From the NCBI GenBank assembly GCA_002077065.1, contig NAJO01000031.1, forward strand, positions 124,001 through 188,000: DNA of 64,000 bases, written 5' to 3'. The position numbers and the translations under genes were made by a program. Under the pieces are notes generated by a model. That model was not told the DNA's origin and made no database searches. It worked only from the letters and a program-made list of their open reading frames with translations. Positions 1 to 9,839 of the stretch are shown here, one piece after another; the first letter of the stretch is position 1, and each line of letters opens with the position of its first letter. The DNA is from Cryoendolithus antarcticus (Eukaryota; Ascomycota; Dothideomycetes; Cladosporiales; Cladosporiaceae).

Positions 1-1119
1 TTTCTCAAAGAGCTTTCCGAGAAAGCTCAGATCCCCGTCACCACCACCCTACAAGGTCTTGGTTGCTACGATGAGCTTGACTCGAAGTCTCTCCACATGC
101 TCGGCATGCACGGCTCTGCCTTCGCGAACATGAGCATGCAGGAGGCTGATCTAATCATTGCCCTTGGTGCGCGCTTCGACGATCGTATCACAGGTGCCGT
201 ATCCCGATTCGCCCCTGCAGCCCGTAAAGCCGCAGAGGAAGGCCGTGGCGGTATCGTGCACTTCGACATCCTCCCCAAGAACATCAACAAGGTCGTTCAA
301 GCCACGGAAGCCGTGGAAGGCGACCTGACTGCAAACCTCGAACGCCTCCTCCCGCACGTGCACGCAGTGACTCCAGCTCAACGAAAAGAATGGTTCGACC
401 AAATCGCCGCCTGGAAAGAGCGCTTCCCCTGGGCATACGCCAAAGAGGAAACCCCAGACTCCCTGATAAAGCCGCAGACTGTCATCACAGCCCTCTCAGA
501 CATGACTGCCAATCGCAAAGACAGCACCATCATCGCCACAGGCGTCGGCCAACATCAGATGTGGGCCGCACAGCACTTCCGCTGGCGCGCACCACGCACC
601 ATGATCACCTCTGGCGGCTTGGGCACAATGGGCTACGGTCTTCCAGCAGCTATCGGCGCCAAAGTTGCATCGCCGGAGAAATTGGTAATCGACGTCGATG
701 GTGATGCGTCTTTCTGCATGACCCTCACCGAACTTGGCACAGCGGCAGAATTCAACATTGGCGTCAAAGTCCTCATCTTGAACAACGAGGAGCAGGGTAT
801 GGTCACGCAATGGCAGTCGCTGTTCTACCAAGACCGCTTCGCGCACACGCATCAGCGGAACCCGGATTTCGTGAAGCTTAGCGAGAGTATGCGTATTCCT
901 GCACGGCGGACGAGTAAGCTGGAGACGCTCGAGGCGGATCTGAGATGGTTGACTGAGGAGAGTGGAGAGGGTCCTGCGTTGTTGGAGGTTGTGGTTGATC
1001 AGAAAGTGCCTGTGCTACCTATGGTGCCGGGAGGCAGTGCACTGCATGAGTTTTTGGTTTATGATGAGGTGAAGGAGAAGGAGAGGAGGGCTAGGACGAG
1101 GGAGAGGAGTGGGCGGTAG
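1..1119 (+). CDS. ILV2: Acetolactate synthase catalytic subunit, C-terminal part (5' end outside the window)
   Basis: This enzyme condenses two pyruvates, or pyruvate plus 2-oxobutyrate, in the first common step of valine, leucine and isoleucine synthesis in mitochondria. Frame 1 is open from base 1 to the TAG at 1117-1119, giving 372 residues. The start, targeting peptide and most of the N-terminal TPP domain are missing. The visible part covers the middle domain (from LGMHGSAFAN) and the C-terminal TPP-binding domain, with VDGDASFCMT at about residue 232 leading to NNEEQGMVTQWQ, the diphosphate/Mg-binding stretch. The Trp of VTQWQSLFYQDR falls where herbicide-contact tryptophans lie in this family. 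The last 15 residues are Arg/Glu rich. No intron is visible in this part. Identification is firm; only the 5' extent is unknown. Confidence 0.95.
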   Translation, partial: FLKELSEKAQIPVTTTLQGLGCYDELDSKSLHMLGMHGSAFANMSMQEADLIIALGARFDDRITGAVSRFAPAARKAAEEGRGGIVHFDILPKNINKVVQATEAVEGDLTANLERLLPHVHAVTPAQRKEWFDQIAAWKERFPWAYAKEETPDSLIKPQTVITALSDMTANRKDSTIIATGVGQHQMWAAQHFRWRAPRTMITSGGLGTMGYGLPAAIGAKVASPEKLVIDVDGDASFCMTLTELGTAAEFNIGVKVLILNNEEQGMVTQWQSLFYQDRFAHTHQRNPDFVKLSESMRIPARRTSKLETLEADLRWLTEESGEGPALLEVVVDQKVPVLPMVPGGSALHEFLVYDEVKEKERRARTRERSGR

Positions 1120-1819
1120 TGATGCTCGGCATGTGTTGTGTGTATAGTATCATGGTGCGCGGCGTTGTGGTGGATTGTGGGCTCGAGCTTTGGCAGCCAA
1201 AAGTTGGGAGGATACCTCGTGTCGATTACTTTAGCTGAAGCATCTCGAGACACCAAAAGCTACCGTGTCGTTCGTGTCCGAGCCTGTAACGGACTATCCA
1301 TCGAGATCCAAATTACAAAGCTTGACTGCAGGGGGCCCATTCATCTTTGCAATAATTCACAAATGTTTCTCGTCACAGGCTCGCACATGTAGATACCTCT
1401 GGCCAATCTCCGCTTTCGTGAACCAATGTCTGGACATTGATGATGCCACTACCTGTGAAAGTAGTTGCAGCAATTTCGAGCTGTACTACTCCATCAACGA
1501 GAAGCAGAAACCGATGCAGTCTTGATCCGTAATTGGCAAACTCCGCTTAGCCTGCCTCTCCGAGGAGCGTATTCTTGCAGGTCTCTCTCCGTAACGCGCA
1601 TCATGGAACCTGGAAGTGTTCGGACCTCCTAAAAACTGATGGGATTACACCAATCAAGCATCTAACTATGGGAGTCCTCGCGTGAGCGTCAACACGTGAG
1701 TGATCAAGAAGTGTTCATCTGGGTAGCACTTGAACATGCTACTACATCCATGTAATGTACAGCATCATCTCCACCTCGCTCTCCACTTCTCGCACACCTC
1801 ACGAAACGGTATGTCCGCT
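1120..1819. other. Intergenic region, convergent 3' flanks
   Basis: This stretch lies between the stop of ILV2 and the stop of the ATP synthase subunit h gene, so it should hold both 3' UTRs. The short open frames show no domain, codon-like composition or splice structure. I see no RNA gene or repeat. Confidence 0.6.
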
Positions 1820-2303
1820 CTAGTGCTTCGCATGCGTCTCATCCTCCTCTGCCTCCTCGACAAACCAGTCCTCCTCAACTTTGCTCGCGCCGCCCTCAGC
1901 CTGTCCCTCGATCTCTGGCACCTGGCTCTCGTACGCCTTCAGCTCGCTCGCGATGTCCGCTTCTTCGGGTGATGGCGGTGCTTTGGGGAGCGTGAACTCT
2001 TGCACGTGGCCCTTGGAGTCGGAGGGCTTGACGGGCGGCGAGCGGTAGGATTTCAGCTCGCGGAGGTAGAGGTCTTGGACTATGTCGGCTGTGATATCGA
2101 GTGTTAGGTCTTGGACTACGGCTACAACAACAACCGCTGTGTCGGCCTACCCTGGACTTGAGGTGTTGCGATGAAGGTCCGGCGGAGGAGGGGGGATTGT
2201 TGGCGCATTGCGCGGGCGAGGGGGAGGCGCTGTGGATTGTTAGCAGGGTTTCGTGCGATCAAGTAGAGAGACCTGCCGAAGCCCTCAGAGATTGTGCAAG
2301 CAT
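1820..2303 (-). CDS. ATP14: Mitochondrial F1Fo ATP synthase subunit h
   Basis: Subunit h is part of the peripheral stalk of mitochondrial ATP synthase. The last exon (2088-1820) reads ADIVQDLYLRELKSYR, then a Pro-rich linker, PSPEEADIASELKAYESQ, and an acidic tail (EEDWFVEEAEEDE). This order is characteristic of fungal subunit h. An intron at 2150-2089 (gtaggc...cacag, with ctaac) joins it in phase to an upstream exon encoding RLPLARAMRQQSPLLRRTF, a plausible targeting peptide. Further up, ATG at 2303 gives MLAQSLRASA, which also resembles the family N terminus. The only GT donor after it leaves phase 1, however, which does not match the downstream frame. Translation may instead start at the exon-2 ATG (2208), or a small indel may be present. 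The family is sure; the start is not. Confidence 0.85.
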
Positions 2304-3127
2304 GATGGCGGTTGTGTGTCGAGCTGTGACTGTGCTAGCACGGATAGCTCATCTTCAATGCCATCTCGTGGAGAGAGGTTCTGGTCAACGCACGGGCCTT
2401 ATCCGCGGCTCTTCCCGTTTCGGCTGCGGAAAGCGCAGCCTCATGCCTTCCTTCAATTACGAACCCAGCCTCTCGCCGTCGCCCTCTCTCCTTCCACCTC
2501 CACCCAACTCCATCTCCCACCCTCTCATCGCCCGCTCGACATTGACGCGACTGTCAGTGAAGGCGTATACTTTTTACGAGCGCTTGATTGACGGCCTTGC
2601 TTCTGCGAGACGGCTCACTGCAGCCTGACCACGGACACCTTTATTGGCTGCCAAAGGACGTTAAGCGCAGCGCTCAACCCATCTTTGTAATCGTGATTTC
2701 ATCAGGTCTGCTCCGGGGTTGGACCCAGTCGCCACAGCGTCTTTACATACGACCGCAACAGTCAAGCAAGTAGTGAACACACTGGTCAGAGGCTACAGGC
2801 GGCTGTGAATTCTCCTTCACCCTAGAGACACTCTCGTCACGGCTGCGTAGGCGCAGATAGACACTCGCGGCGTACATGGTATAAGCATAAGCCTGTTCAG
2901 CAACATTGAGAAAGCGGAAGGGAAGCACCCCCAGAACGCAGCTTCCACCTGTCACCACGTTTGCTGCCTACGCAACCGCAACCACGTATTCTCCACTCTT
3001 TGTCCGCTCTTTCGCCAAAAACCATCACTTGCGCAAGACTGCGAAGGGCATCAAGAAAAGGGCCTCGAAACGGTTTGAGTGTCCCCTTGAGAAGCTCGAT
3101 TTCAAGCATCGCAAGCCACTAGCCGCG
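2304..3127. other. Divergent promoter region ATP14 / TFIIB
   Basis: ATP14 is transcribed leftward and TFIIB rightward, so this roughly 0.8 kb should contain both promoters and 5' UTRs. The frame upstream of the TFIIB start is open back to 2906, but that extension is basic and low in complexity and is probably leader. No other gene is supported. Confidence 0.55.
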
Positions 3128-4273
3128 ATGGCACAAGTGGCATCGCATTCGCCCGGCAATCCGACGGAAATGGCACCTCCGAAACAGCAAGATGAGGAGT
3201 GGCAGGAGAATCTGAACGTACGCATGATATGCAAGGATTGCCGTGAAGATCCGCCGAACATCTACGAGGACCATGCAAGTGGCGACATGATCTGTGCGAG
3301 CTGCGGCTTAGTCCTGGCCGCACGAGTCATCGATACAAGTTCAGAGTGGCGCACGTTTTCAAACGATGATCAGGGCAATGATGATCCATCTCGCGTGGGT
3401 GATGGTCCGAACGCGCTGTTGAATGGTGCTCAGCTCAACACTGGCATCGCTTTCGAGGGCGGCGGTATCAAGAGCAAAGAGCTGCACCGAGCACAGAACA
3501 AGGCGAACCTGGACAAGGGGAATAAGGGGCTACTGCAGGCCTACAAACAGATCGGTGCCTTGTGTGATGGCTGGCAGTTGCCCAACAGCGTGTCGGATAG
3601 CGCCAAGCACATCTACAAGGAAGCCGATGAGAGCAAAATCTTCAAGTCCAAAAGTCAGGATGCCCTGATAGCTGGATGCGTCTTCCTCGCATGTCGACGC
3701 AACAACGTTCCGCGCTCGTTCCGCGAGGTGACGGAGTTGACAAAGGTCAGCAAGAAGGAGATCGGGCGTACGTTCAAGCAGCTCGAGCAACTTCTCATGA
3801 AGAATCAGAGGAATAAGGAGGGAGCTACATCTGTAGTCAGCGGTGGTGAGCCATCCCTTTCCCTCGCTGAAGTCCGTGAGATACTAAATTTGTGTGAAGG
3901 TGTCGTTGTTCGTGCCGACGAGTACACTGGATCAACGAGCGCGGATCCAAGCGAGCTTTGTAATCGCTTTTGTAGCATGCTCGACATGAATCGTCGTACA
4001 ACGACCGTCGCGACCGAATTGGCTTCAAAAATGAAATCTACTGGTGTTCTCGCCGGAAGATCACCCCTTTCCTCTGCAGCTGCGTGCATATTCATGGCAG
4101 GCCAGCTCATGGGCCAACCCAAAACAGCCAAGGAGATACAGGGGGTCGCTAAAGTCAGCGATTCAACGATACGCCAGGCTTATAAGCTCCTTTATATGGA
4201 CAAAGAGAAGATCATCACTCAAGATATCATCGACAGAGGAGCCGACGTCTCGAATTTGGTGAAGCCCGCATAG
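3128..4273 (+). CDS. SUA7: Transcription initiation factor IIB (TFIIB)
   Basis: TFIIB bridges TBP-promoter DNA and RNA polymerase II and helps set the start site. The 381-residue protein opens with a zinc ribbon, C35-x2-C38...C56-x2-C59 (MICKDCREDPPN...MICASCGLVL). The B-reader/linker follows (SSEWRTFSNDDQG, DPSRVGDGPN), then two cyclin-like repeats (from about LLQAYKQIGALCDGW and from ICSMLDMN-like FCSMLDMNRRTTTVATELA). The C terminus is KLLYMDKEKIITQDIIDRGA. I chose ATG 3128 (gccgcgATGGCA) because the frame's earlier start at 2906 adds about 74 basic residues foreign to the family. The gene is intronless as read, and its length suits fungal TFIIB. It is divergent from ATP14. Confidence 0.95.
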   Translation: MAQVASHSPGNPTEMAPPKQQDEEWQENLNVRMICKDCREDPPNIYEDHASGDMICASCGLVLAARVIDTSSEWRTFSNDDQGNDDPSRVGDGPNALLNGAQLNTGIAFEGGGIKSKELHRAQNKANLDKGNKGLLQAYKQIGALCDGWQLPNSVSDSAKHIYKEADESKIFKSKSQDALIAGCVFLACRRNNVPRSFREVTELTKVSKKEIGRTFKQLEQLLMKNQRNKEGATSVVSGGEPSLSLAEVREILNLCEGVVVRADEYTGSTSADPSELCNRFCSMLDMNRRTTTVATELASKMKSTGVLAGRSPLSSAAACIFMAGQLMGQPKTAKEIQGVAKVSDSTIRQAYKLLYMDKEKIITQDIIDRGADVSNLVKPA

Positions 4274-5195
4274 GCTTTCTCCTGGGATTTGGACGGTCGG
4301 AAATGGTGCTATATGCTCAGCTGCGACAGTGGTCTCGGAGACAGCTGTGTCTGTGAGAGTCGATAATGAGTGTGATCTTTCTCACCGACTCCGACAGGGA
4401 ATCTCATTGCTGCGGGTACCGTTACCATAGCATAGGACTGTTCGGAGTTTTGGAAAGAGCGGAGCTACATTGGCATGTTTCCTGCGAACGGGATGGCGAC
4501 TTGCGTTTCACAGTATACCCAAGATTGACATTACAGACAGAGATTCGGCGGCAAAAAGGCAGGTGCATGATGGCATGATAGACTGGGTAGCAGTACATAC
4601 TTTGTACCTGTTGCCCAATCACAACACGCAGAGGTCGTTTCTCCGAATTCTCGAATGCCGGCAAGTGGTCACATGAGGCCACTTGCCACAGCGAAACGGT
4701 GCAGTGTTGCTCTTTGGAGAGTCTCGAAGGCGGGGCGAGCAAGGAGCAGATGTCCAATCTCTCCTCCGCACTGCATTACAAGTATCGAGTCGTAGGTCAT
4801 ATGGTAGGAGCATAGGAGCGCTCCAAACTTTTGTGAGACAGAAGCCCGAGATTCCTTCAACTGCTCGCCTCGCCTTTGATTACACCTGTAAGCTGATCAC
4901 GTGAACGAAGTCGTGCCTGCCTTATTCGATACCGAGGCTTCGCGTGCGATGACGAAGACGCCCTATTTTCCACACCTGCATCCATCAATATCATATCTCG
5001 CATACCGGATGATACAGGTGCCGAAGATCAGATGCATGTCATGTCTAGCTCGCAACGAGGTAAACGTCCGAGTAGTTCATTGAAGCAACTAAGTCCTTTC
5101 TTTCCAGCACTTTTACTCTTATTAGCAAGCTTCTGCACTGTTCTCCGATACAATCTGCCATAGCAGGTGTACTCTGATTGTACGCGGTACCTACC
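4274..5195. other. Intergenic region
   Basis: This contains the 3' flank of TFIIB and the upstream region of the alpha/beta hydrolase gene. The longest open frame (111 codons, minus strand, 4422-4757) has no recognisable domain and no splice partners. Nothing else stands out. Confidence 0.55.
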
Positions 5196-6656
5196 ATGGA
5201 CCTCGCCGCTGTCAAACTGCTCGCCCCCCAGATTCCCTCCTTAGCGAATACAGCGGTATGGCACACCTTTGGCATGACGCCGAACGGCGACAAATGGGAC
5301 CTGCGAACGACCCTCACAATCCAAGTTCTGCGGTCATTCATGAGCGGCGGCGGGAAGAAGCCTTCGTCTATCGGCAAGGTCCAGGCCGCCACATTGAAAG
5401 ATCCTGGCGTGAAGGGCAAGACATGGGTCGCTGGAGCTACGATCCCTGCGCCTAAGGAAAGCGAAGAGGGGCTTCGGGAGGCCGTTTTTGGGGCAGTTGA
5501 CGCTATGGCGGAGGGGGAAGTGCAGTATACAAAGCCGGGTCTAGTCGATACAGAGGTCGAGTGGACTGGATATCGTAGCGAGGCTGGAGCAAACGAGGTC
5601 ATGCCGGATATCAGCGAACAGGAGAGGTACGCGAAGCTCATGGCCGAGCCCACACGGACGAGCGATACCACTGTCCTGTACTTCCATGGCGGAGCGTACT
5701 ATCTTTGCGACCCAGCCTCGCATCGGGCAGTCACTTCTCGCCTAGCGAAGGAGTGCAACGGCCGAGTCTGCAGTGTGCGTTACCGACTTGCACCACAAGC
5801 AGCCTTCCCTGCACAGCTACTGGACGCCCTGATGGTCTACCTGTCACTCATCCACCCCCTTCCAGGTTCTCTTCACACCGCTATCCCAGCCTCCCAAATC
5901 GTGTTTGGCGGCGACTCAGCAGGCGGCAACCTCGTATTCGCCCTACTCCAGCTCCTCCTGCAACTCCACCGCACCTCTGCTAAACCCCAAGTCCTCTTTC
6001 ATGGCCGTAAAGTCGATATCCCTCTTCCTGCAGGCGCGTCCGCGAACTCAGGCTGGTTTGACATCGCGCGCGCTATGCCGTCGATAGCCACAAATACCAA
6101 ATACGATTATCTCCCGCCCGTAAATCACGATGACACGCTCTCTCGATTTCCAGCCGATAATGTCTGGCCCACGAGTCCGCCACGAGGAGATCTTTTCTGC
6201 GATCTCAGTCTCCTCGACCATCCCCTTGTCTCACCCTTGCTAGCTGCGGACTGGTCAGGCAGCCCACCATTGTGGTTCGTCACGGGAGAGGAGTGCCTCA
6301 CGGACGAAGACACTGTCGTCGCTGCGCGCGCTGCAAAGCAAGGCGTGCAAGTCTGGTGGGAGCAGTATGAAGCTATGCCGCATTGCTTCGGTATGCTGAT
6401 TCCAACGCTCGCGAACTCTGGCAGATGTATGAGGAGCTGGGGAGAGTTTTGTCGAAAGGCCGTCGAGGCGCCTAGGGAGGTGCAGACAAAGGGGGTGTGG
6501 GTGAGTGCGAAGGGCGGTGTTGAGAAGGAGGTCAAGGTACAAGACGTGGCGACTGTGGAGGATGAGGAGGTGAGACGGTTAGTGAAGGACGCGAAAGAGA
6601 GAAGGCTGAAGGGGTGGGAGAAGGAGGGGAAGGGGATGCCGAAGCCGGCGTTGTAG
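5196..6656 (+). CDS. Alpha/beta hydrolase of the hormone-sensitive-lipase (HSL) family
   Basis: Predicted serine ester hydrolase of 486 residues. The HSL oxyanion motif HGGAYYL lies at about residue 164 (YFHGGAYYLCDPASHR). The nucleophile elbow GGDSAGGN has its Ser at about residue 241. The acid/base partners are probably in TGEECLTDED and AMPHCFGML towards the C terminus. The N-terminal 130 residues form a cap-like region, and the last 70 are rich in Lys/Glu and look disordered. Start ATG 5196 has a strong context (ctaccATGG); an in-frame ATG 18 nt upstream is weaker. There is no intron, signal peptide or membrane segment, so the enzyme is probably cytosolic. The substrate cannot be told from sequence. 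Family assignment is secure. Confidence 0.9.
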   Translation: MDLAAVKLLAPQIPSLANTAVWHTFGMTPNGDKWDLRTTLTIQVLRSFMSGGGKKPSSIGKVQAATLKDPGVKGKTWVAGATIPAPKESEEGLREAVFGAVDAMAEGEVQYTKPGLVDTEVEWTGYRSEAGANEVMPDISEQERYAKLMAEPTRTSDTTVLYFHGGAYYLCDPASHRAVTSRLAKECNGRVCSVRYRLAPQAAFPAQLLDALMVYLSLIHPLPGSLHTAIPASQIVFGGDSAGGNLVFALLQLLLQLHRTSAKPQVLFHGRKVDIPLPAGASANSGWFDIARAMPSIATNTKYDYLPPVNHDDTLSRFPADNVWPTSPPRGDLFCDLSLLDHPLVSPLLAADWSGSPPLWFVTGEECLTDEDTVVAARAAKQGVQVWWEQYEAMPHCFGMLIPTLANSGRCMRSWGEFCRKAVEAPREVQTKGVWVSAKGGVEKEVKVQDVATVEDEEVRRLVKDAKERRLKGWEKEGKGMPKPAL

Positions 6657-7000
6657 AACATACATGTGTTTCATAGAGATGTCCATGGTAGTAGTAGAAT
6701 AACAGCTATTGATTGCGAACAGAGTCACAGTTGCAATGCCATCTACATAGTGAATCGAAAGATTGATGAGGCATACACCGGCTAGTTGGAACCATCTCTA
6801 AATGCCATGCTGCATATGAAAACGCAAGTCGACCTCTTTCACGTAAACATTCATGCATTTCAGATCACGAAGCCTCAATTATGTCTCGCAATGTACATAC
6901 GTGGTGAAATGCTGAGGAAAATTGAATGATATCGCTGAAATACGTTTCGTCATTATCTTGGCTCATATCTTACACGATCGATGCAAAACGATATCACGCT
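6657..7000. other. Intergenic region, convergent 3' flanks
   Basis: AT-richer spacer between the hydrolase stop and the stop of the CHZ-like gene. I see no coding or RNA feature. Confidence 0.55.
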
Positions 7001-7414
7001 CTAGGTGGCTGCACCACGGCTAGTGCCATCCTCTGGGCCTGGAAGACCCTCCTCGTCACCGGGCTCCCTGTGAACGTGTCAGCTACTGTTCGATGCTCCA
7101 ACGACGTTGTGTGCGTGCGACGTACTGGTAAGTGCCAGCGGGCTTTGCGCCACGGGTACGGCTACCGTCGATGATGTTGCTGGTGTCAATGGCCTCCTTG
7201 TCGTCCTTCTCTAAGGTCGAAGTCAGCATGTGTAATGATTGAAGTAGTCGACGACCGGGCGCGTACCAAGCTGAGCGTCCGTGTCAGCGGTCGCGGGATC
7301 AATGGGGTCTTCCACGGGCGCCGTATCGGACTGGACGGGCATTTGTAGGTGCTGGCCAGTGCGGGACTTATAGTCGTCGTCGACTGGTGTCTCAAATGAG
7401 TCTTGGGCGGACAT
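7001..7414 (-). CDS. Small acidic protein with a CHZ-like motif
   Basis: Three exons (7414-7267, 7210-7126, 7067-7001) join in phase to give 99 residues. Both introns have good borders (gtacgc...ttag and gtacgt...cacag). The N terminus is MSAQDSFETPVDDDYKSR. The middle is acidic (VEDPIDPATADTD) and is followed by DDKEAIDTSNIIDGSRTRGA, which fits the CHZ consensus (D-x-EID-x-SNII...RTRG) of the Chz1 histone H2A.Z-H2B chaperone. The tail is EPGDEEGLPGPEDG. The protein lacks the long acidic flanks of yeast Chz1, so a true chaperone role is inferred only from the motif. Similar short proteins are common in Pezizomycotina from memory. Gene structure is confident; function is tentative. Confidence 0.75.
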
Positions 7415-8814
7415 GTTTGCTGGTGTGTTGGTGATTTGTAGGTTGAGTATAGATGATACTGATCTGATATTATATGGCGACGGTTGATGCAATAATCAGA
7501 TCTGGACTGCAGCGGGGTTCATGGACTATATGCCATTCTGTTGGCCCACCACTCGCCACGTCTGGTCCACTTCGATGCGCCGGGGACCTGCGTCACCGCG
7601 ACCTAGTGCAGAGTATGTCATGTTGATGTCAGGCAGTGTTGCCATGCGCTGCTAGTCAAGGGATCTTCATAGACTATTCGGCCGCTATATCGCGATCTAG
7701 GGCAGAAGCCCACGATCTGGCGTGAGATCTATATGCCGGTAGCTGCTCCCCGAACGCACATGCTGGGGCTGACATTTGCATCACGCTAGGATTCGTAGCA
7801 TATGATGCCGCCGCCATGGTGATCAGCGACGGCTGGTACCACCAAAATCGCGACTGTATGTGGCACGGCTCATGCTGAGGCTCGAGGCGTGAGAAATGTG
7901 AGGTCACTATGTGCGAGATCTTGATGCTAATGCAGGTGTAAAGTCTAAAACGAGATCCAGCCGGGGTAAAGCGGGTAACAGATCTGATATGCATGCACTT
8001 AGTGACGTTCTCATCTCGCGTTCGTCGCGTTAGTGCATTAGTGCATTTAGAGATGCGATTGCATGGTTTCCGATGCCAAATATGAGGCATGGTGATGCAG
8101 TGGTGACGCGTGTAGATGACCTCGGCGTTGATAGACGCGCCGGACTTGCTCGTGCGCAGAGAAATTCGAGGTGCCTCTTATCTGACAGTGGCGTAGGCGG
8201 TCACCGGCGAGTTGCTCATACTTGTGTGACAGCAAGGATGGCTGTCGCGTATCGCAGAAACGACAACATATTGTGCAACAGCTCGGCCGGTGACTGCAGG
8301 AAGCAAGCTCTCGGACATCGATGATCGCACGCGACAAGCCAGCATTCAGCGCACACAATCGCTTTTGCCATCGTGAGCATGTTACGACCGTAGCCCGCTG
8401 TCACTGGCTGGCGTTCGATCGCCAGTGTACTTATCCGACTTCCTGGACGTCCAGTATAAATAAGAGGCTGCCATTGCGACGTGCGCCGGCGCCGGCGCGG
8501 GATGAGCGAGTGTCACCGAACGATATCAGAGACCTGCTTGCAGAGTTGCGATTGAGTCGCTACTTCGACAAGGCAGCGATATCTTCGGAGTGGAAGAGGT
8601 AGCTCTTAGATCTCTAGGGACTTACAGACTGCTGTCGGATCCAGGCATTGATGACGATTGCTAGTGTCAAGAAACACAAGGGTCAGTGAGGTCCGCCGGG
8701 CGATATCAGGGTACACCACTCGATCGCGCGGATAGGAGCTGTCAAAGCCTATAGACGGATCAAGCGCGCTGAGAACGATGTAGTGCCAACAGTCGCAATG
8801 ATGCGCTGTAAACT
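7415..8814. other. Gene-free stretch (1.4 kb)
   Basis: No convincing gene is visible. A good TATA-like element (TATAAATA, about 8454-8461) is followed 40 nt later by a short ATG frame of 16 codons, and a 93-codon frame overlaps it. Neither resembles a protein I know. A local direct repeat (gtgcattagtgcatt) sits near 8034-8048. Confidence 0.45.
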
Positions 8815-9597
8815 TCACCCATCATGCATTGCAGCCGGACTCCAGTACTCAGTTTCGTCCGCTTGCGAGTCAACCCAGACTAGACTATCAGCCACCAGAT
8901 CATCAATGACCGCGATTGCTCTTGCCCGCTCCCATCCAAGATTAGCTTGCAACATCGAGACCGTAACGTGGCCGAGGATTTGCATCACCTCCAGCACGGT
9001 AGACTGATCCAGATTAAGCTCCTTTGGCACGGATCGAATGAATCTGCTAGACCCCAGAGGCACGATCTTGAATCCACCTCCGAGTGGCACAAGTGACTCC
9101 AGAGCCCGCTCAATATCATCGTCTGTGACATCAATACCGCCACCAATGATGCCTCGTCCCTTTTCAATGCGTTTACGCATCTCAGAGACTGCGATCATGC
9201 CGCCGTTCTCGGCCCTCGTCTCGCGGCAGACCTCAACAACGCGCACTGCAAGCTCGAAGTAGAAGTCGTTGACACTACTGCCCAGCATCTTCGCCCAGAC
9301 GCTGCCAGTCTTCCCACTGGCTCCAGCTGAGCCTTTGACATTGCTGCCTGCCAGAGGGTCGACGCCGATAGCATGACACATGCGTGCAAACTCAGCACGG
9401 AATTGAGGGTTCTGGCGGATGTCCTTGGCATGCGTGAGACTGAAGTTGTGCAGCGCTGCTTGAAAGACTGAAAGCTGGTTTGCAAGAGCCTCTGCATGGT
9501 TTGACCGTAGTGTTTGCCCGTGGCGGGCATACTGGTCTGCACTGATGGCTGAGTTGGAGAACGCGCTCATGCCAACGCCGCGCCGGTTGGAGGCCAT
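8815..9597 (-). CDS. SNF8: ESCRT-II complex subunit SNF8/VPS22
   Basis: SNF8 is the core of ESCRT-II, which acts on endosomes to sort ubiquitinated cargo into multivesicular bodies. The intronless frame encodes 260 residues. It starts with the family's MASNRRGVGMSAFSNS helix, then a coiled stretch (ANQLSVFQAALHNFSLTHAK) and NPQFRAEFARMCHAIGVDPLA, which is highly diagnostic. Two winged-helix domains follow (from about WAKMLGSSVNDFYFELAVRVVEVC to GFKIVPLGSSRFIRSVPKEL, and from DQSTVLEVMQ to the end). Length matches yeast and human orthologues. It is divergent from the RPL7 gene, with only about 240 bp between the starts. Confidence 0.95.
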   Translation of the reverse strand: MASNRRGVGMSAFSNSAISADQYARHGQTLRSNHAEALANQLSVFQAALHNFSLTHAKDIRQNPQFRAEFARMCHAIGVDPLAGSNVKGSAGASGKTGSVWAKMLGSSVNDFYFELAVRVVEVCRETRAENGGMIAVSEMRKRIEKGRGIIGGGIDVTDDDIERALESLVPLGGGFKIVPLGSSRFIRSVPKELNLDQSTVLEVMQILGHVTVSMLQANLGWERARAIAVIDDLVADSLVWVDSQADETEYWSPAAMHDG

Positions 9598-9839
9598 GGC
9601 TGAAAAGTATCAGCCGCAATGGCACGCTGTCCTCAACGGAAGTGAAATCGTTGACGTGTTGTCGAGTCTCGAGGTATTGCCGCCAGTGTGTGTATTGTTA
9701 GGCATGACCATGTGCCTCAGGCAAAACAATTGCCAAGACTGCGCACACCAAGTTTTGCGGAGCCCGACAATTCAAGTCCCTTTGACTTCACCACGACCAG
9801 CCTTCGACACCCACCACTAACCCCGACAAAACCGCAATC

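Noticed and set aside
2101..2628. 175-codon plus-strand frame
   Set aside because: It is antisense to the ATP14 5' exons and has no domain.
4422..4757. 111-codon minus-strand frame
   Set aside because: No domain and no supporting structure between two well-defined genes.
8454..8461. TATAAATA box suggesting a gene near 8.5 kb
   Set aside because: Only a 16-codon ATG frame follows at a sensible distance; no gene could be built.
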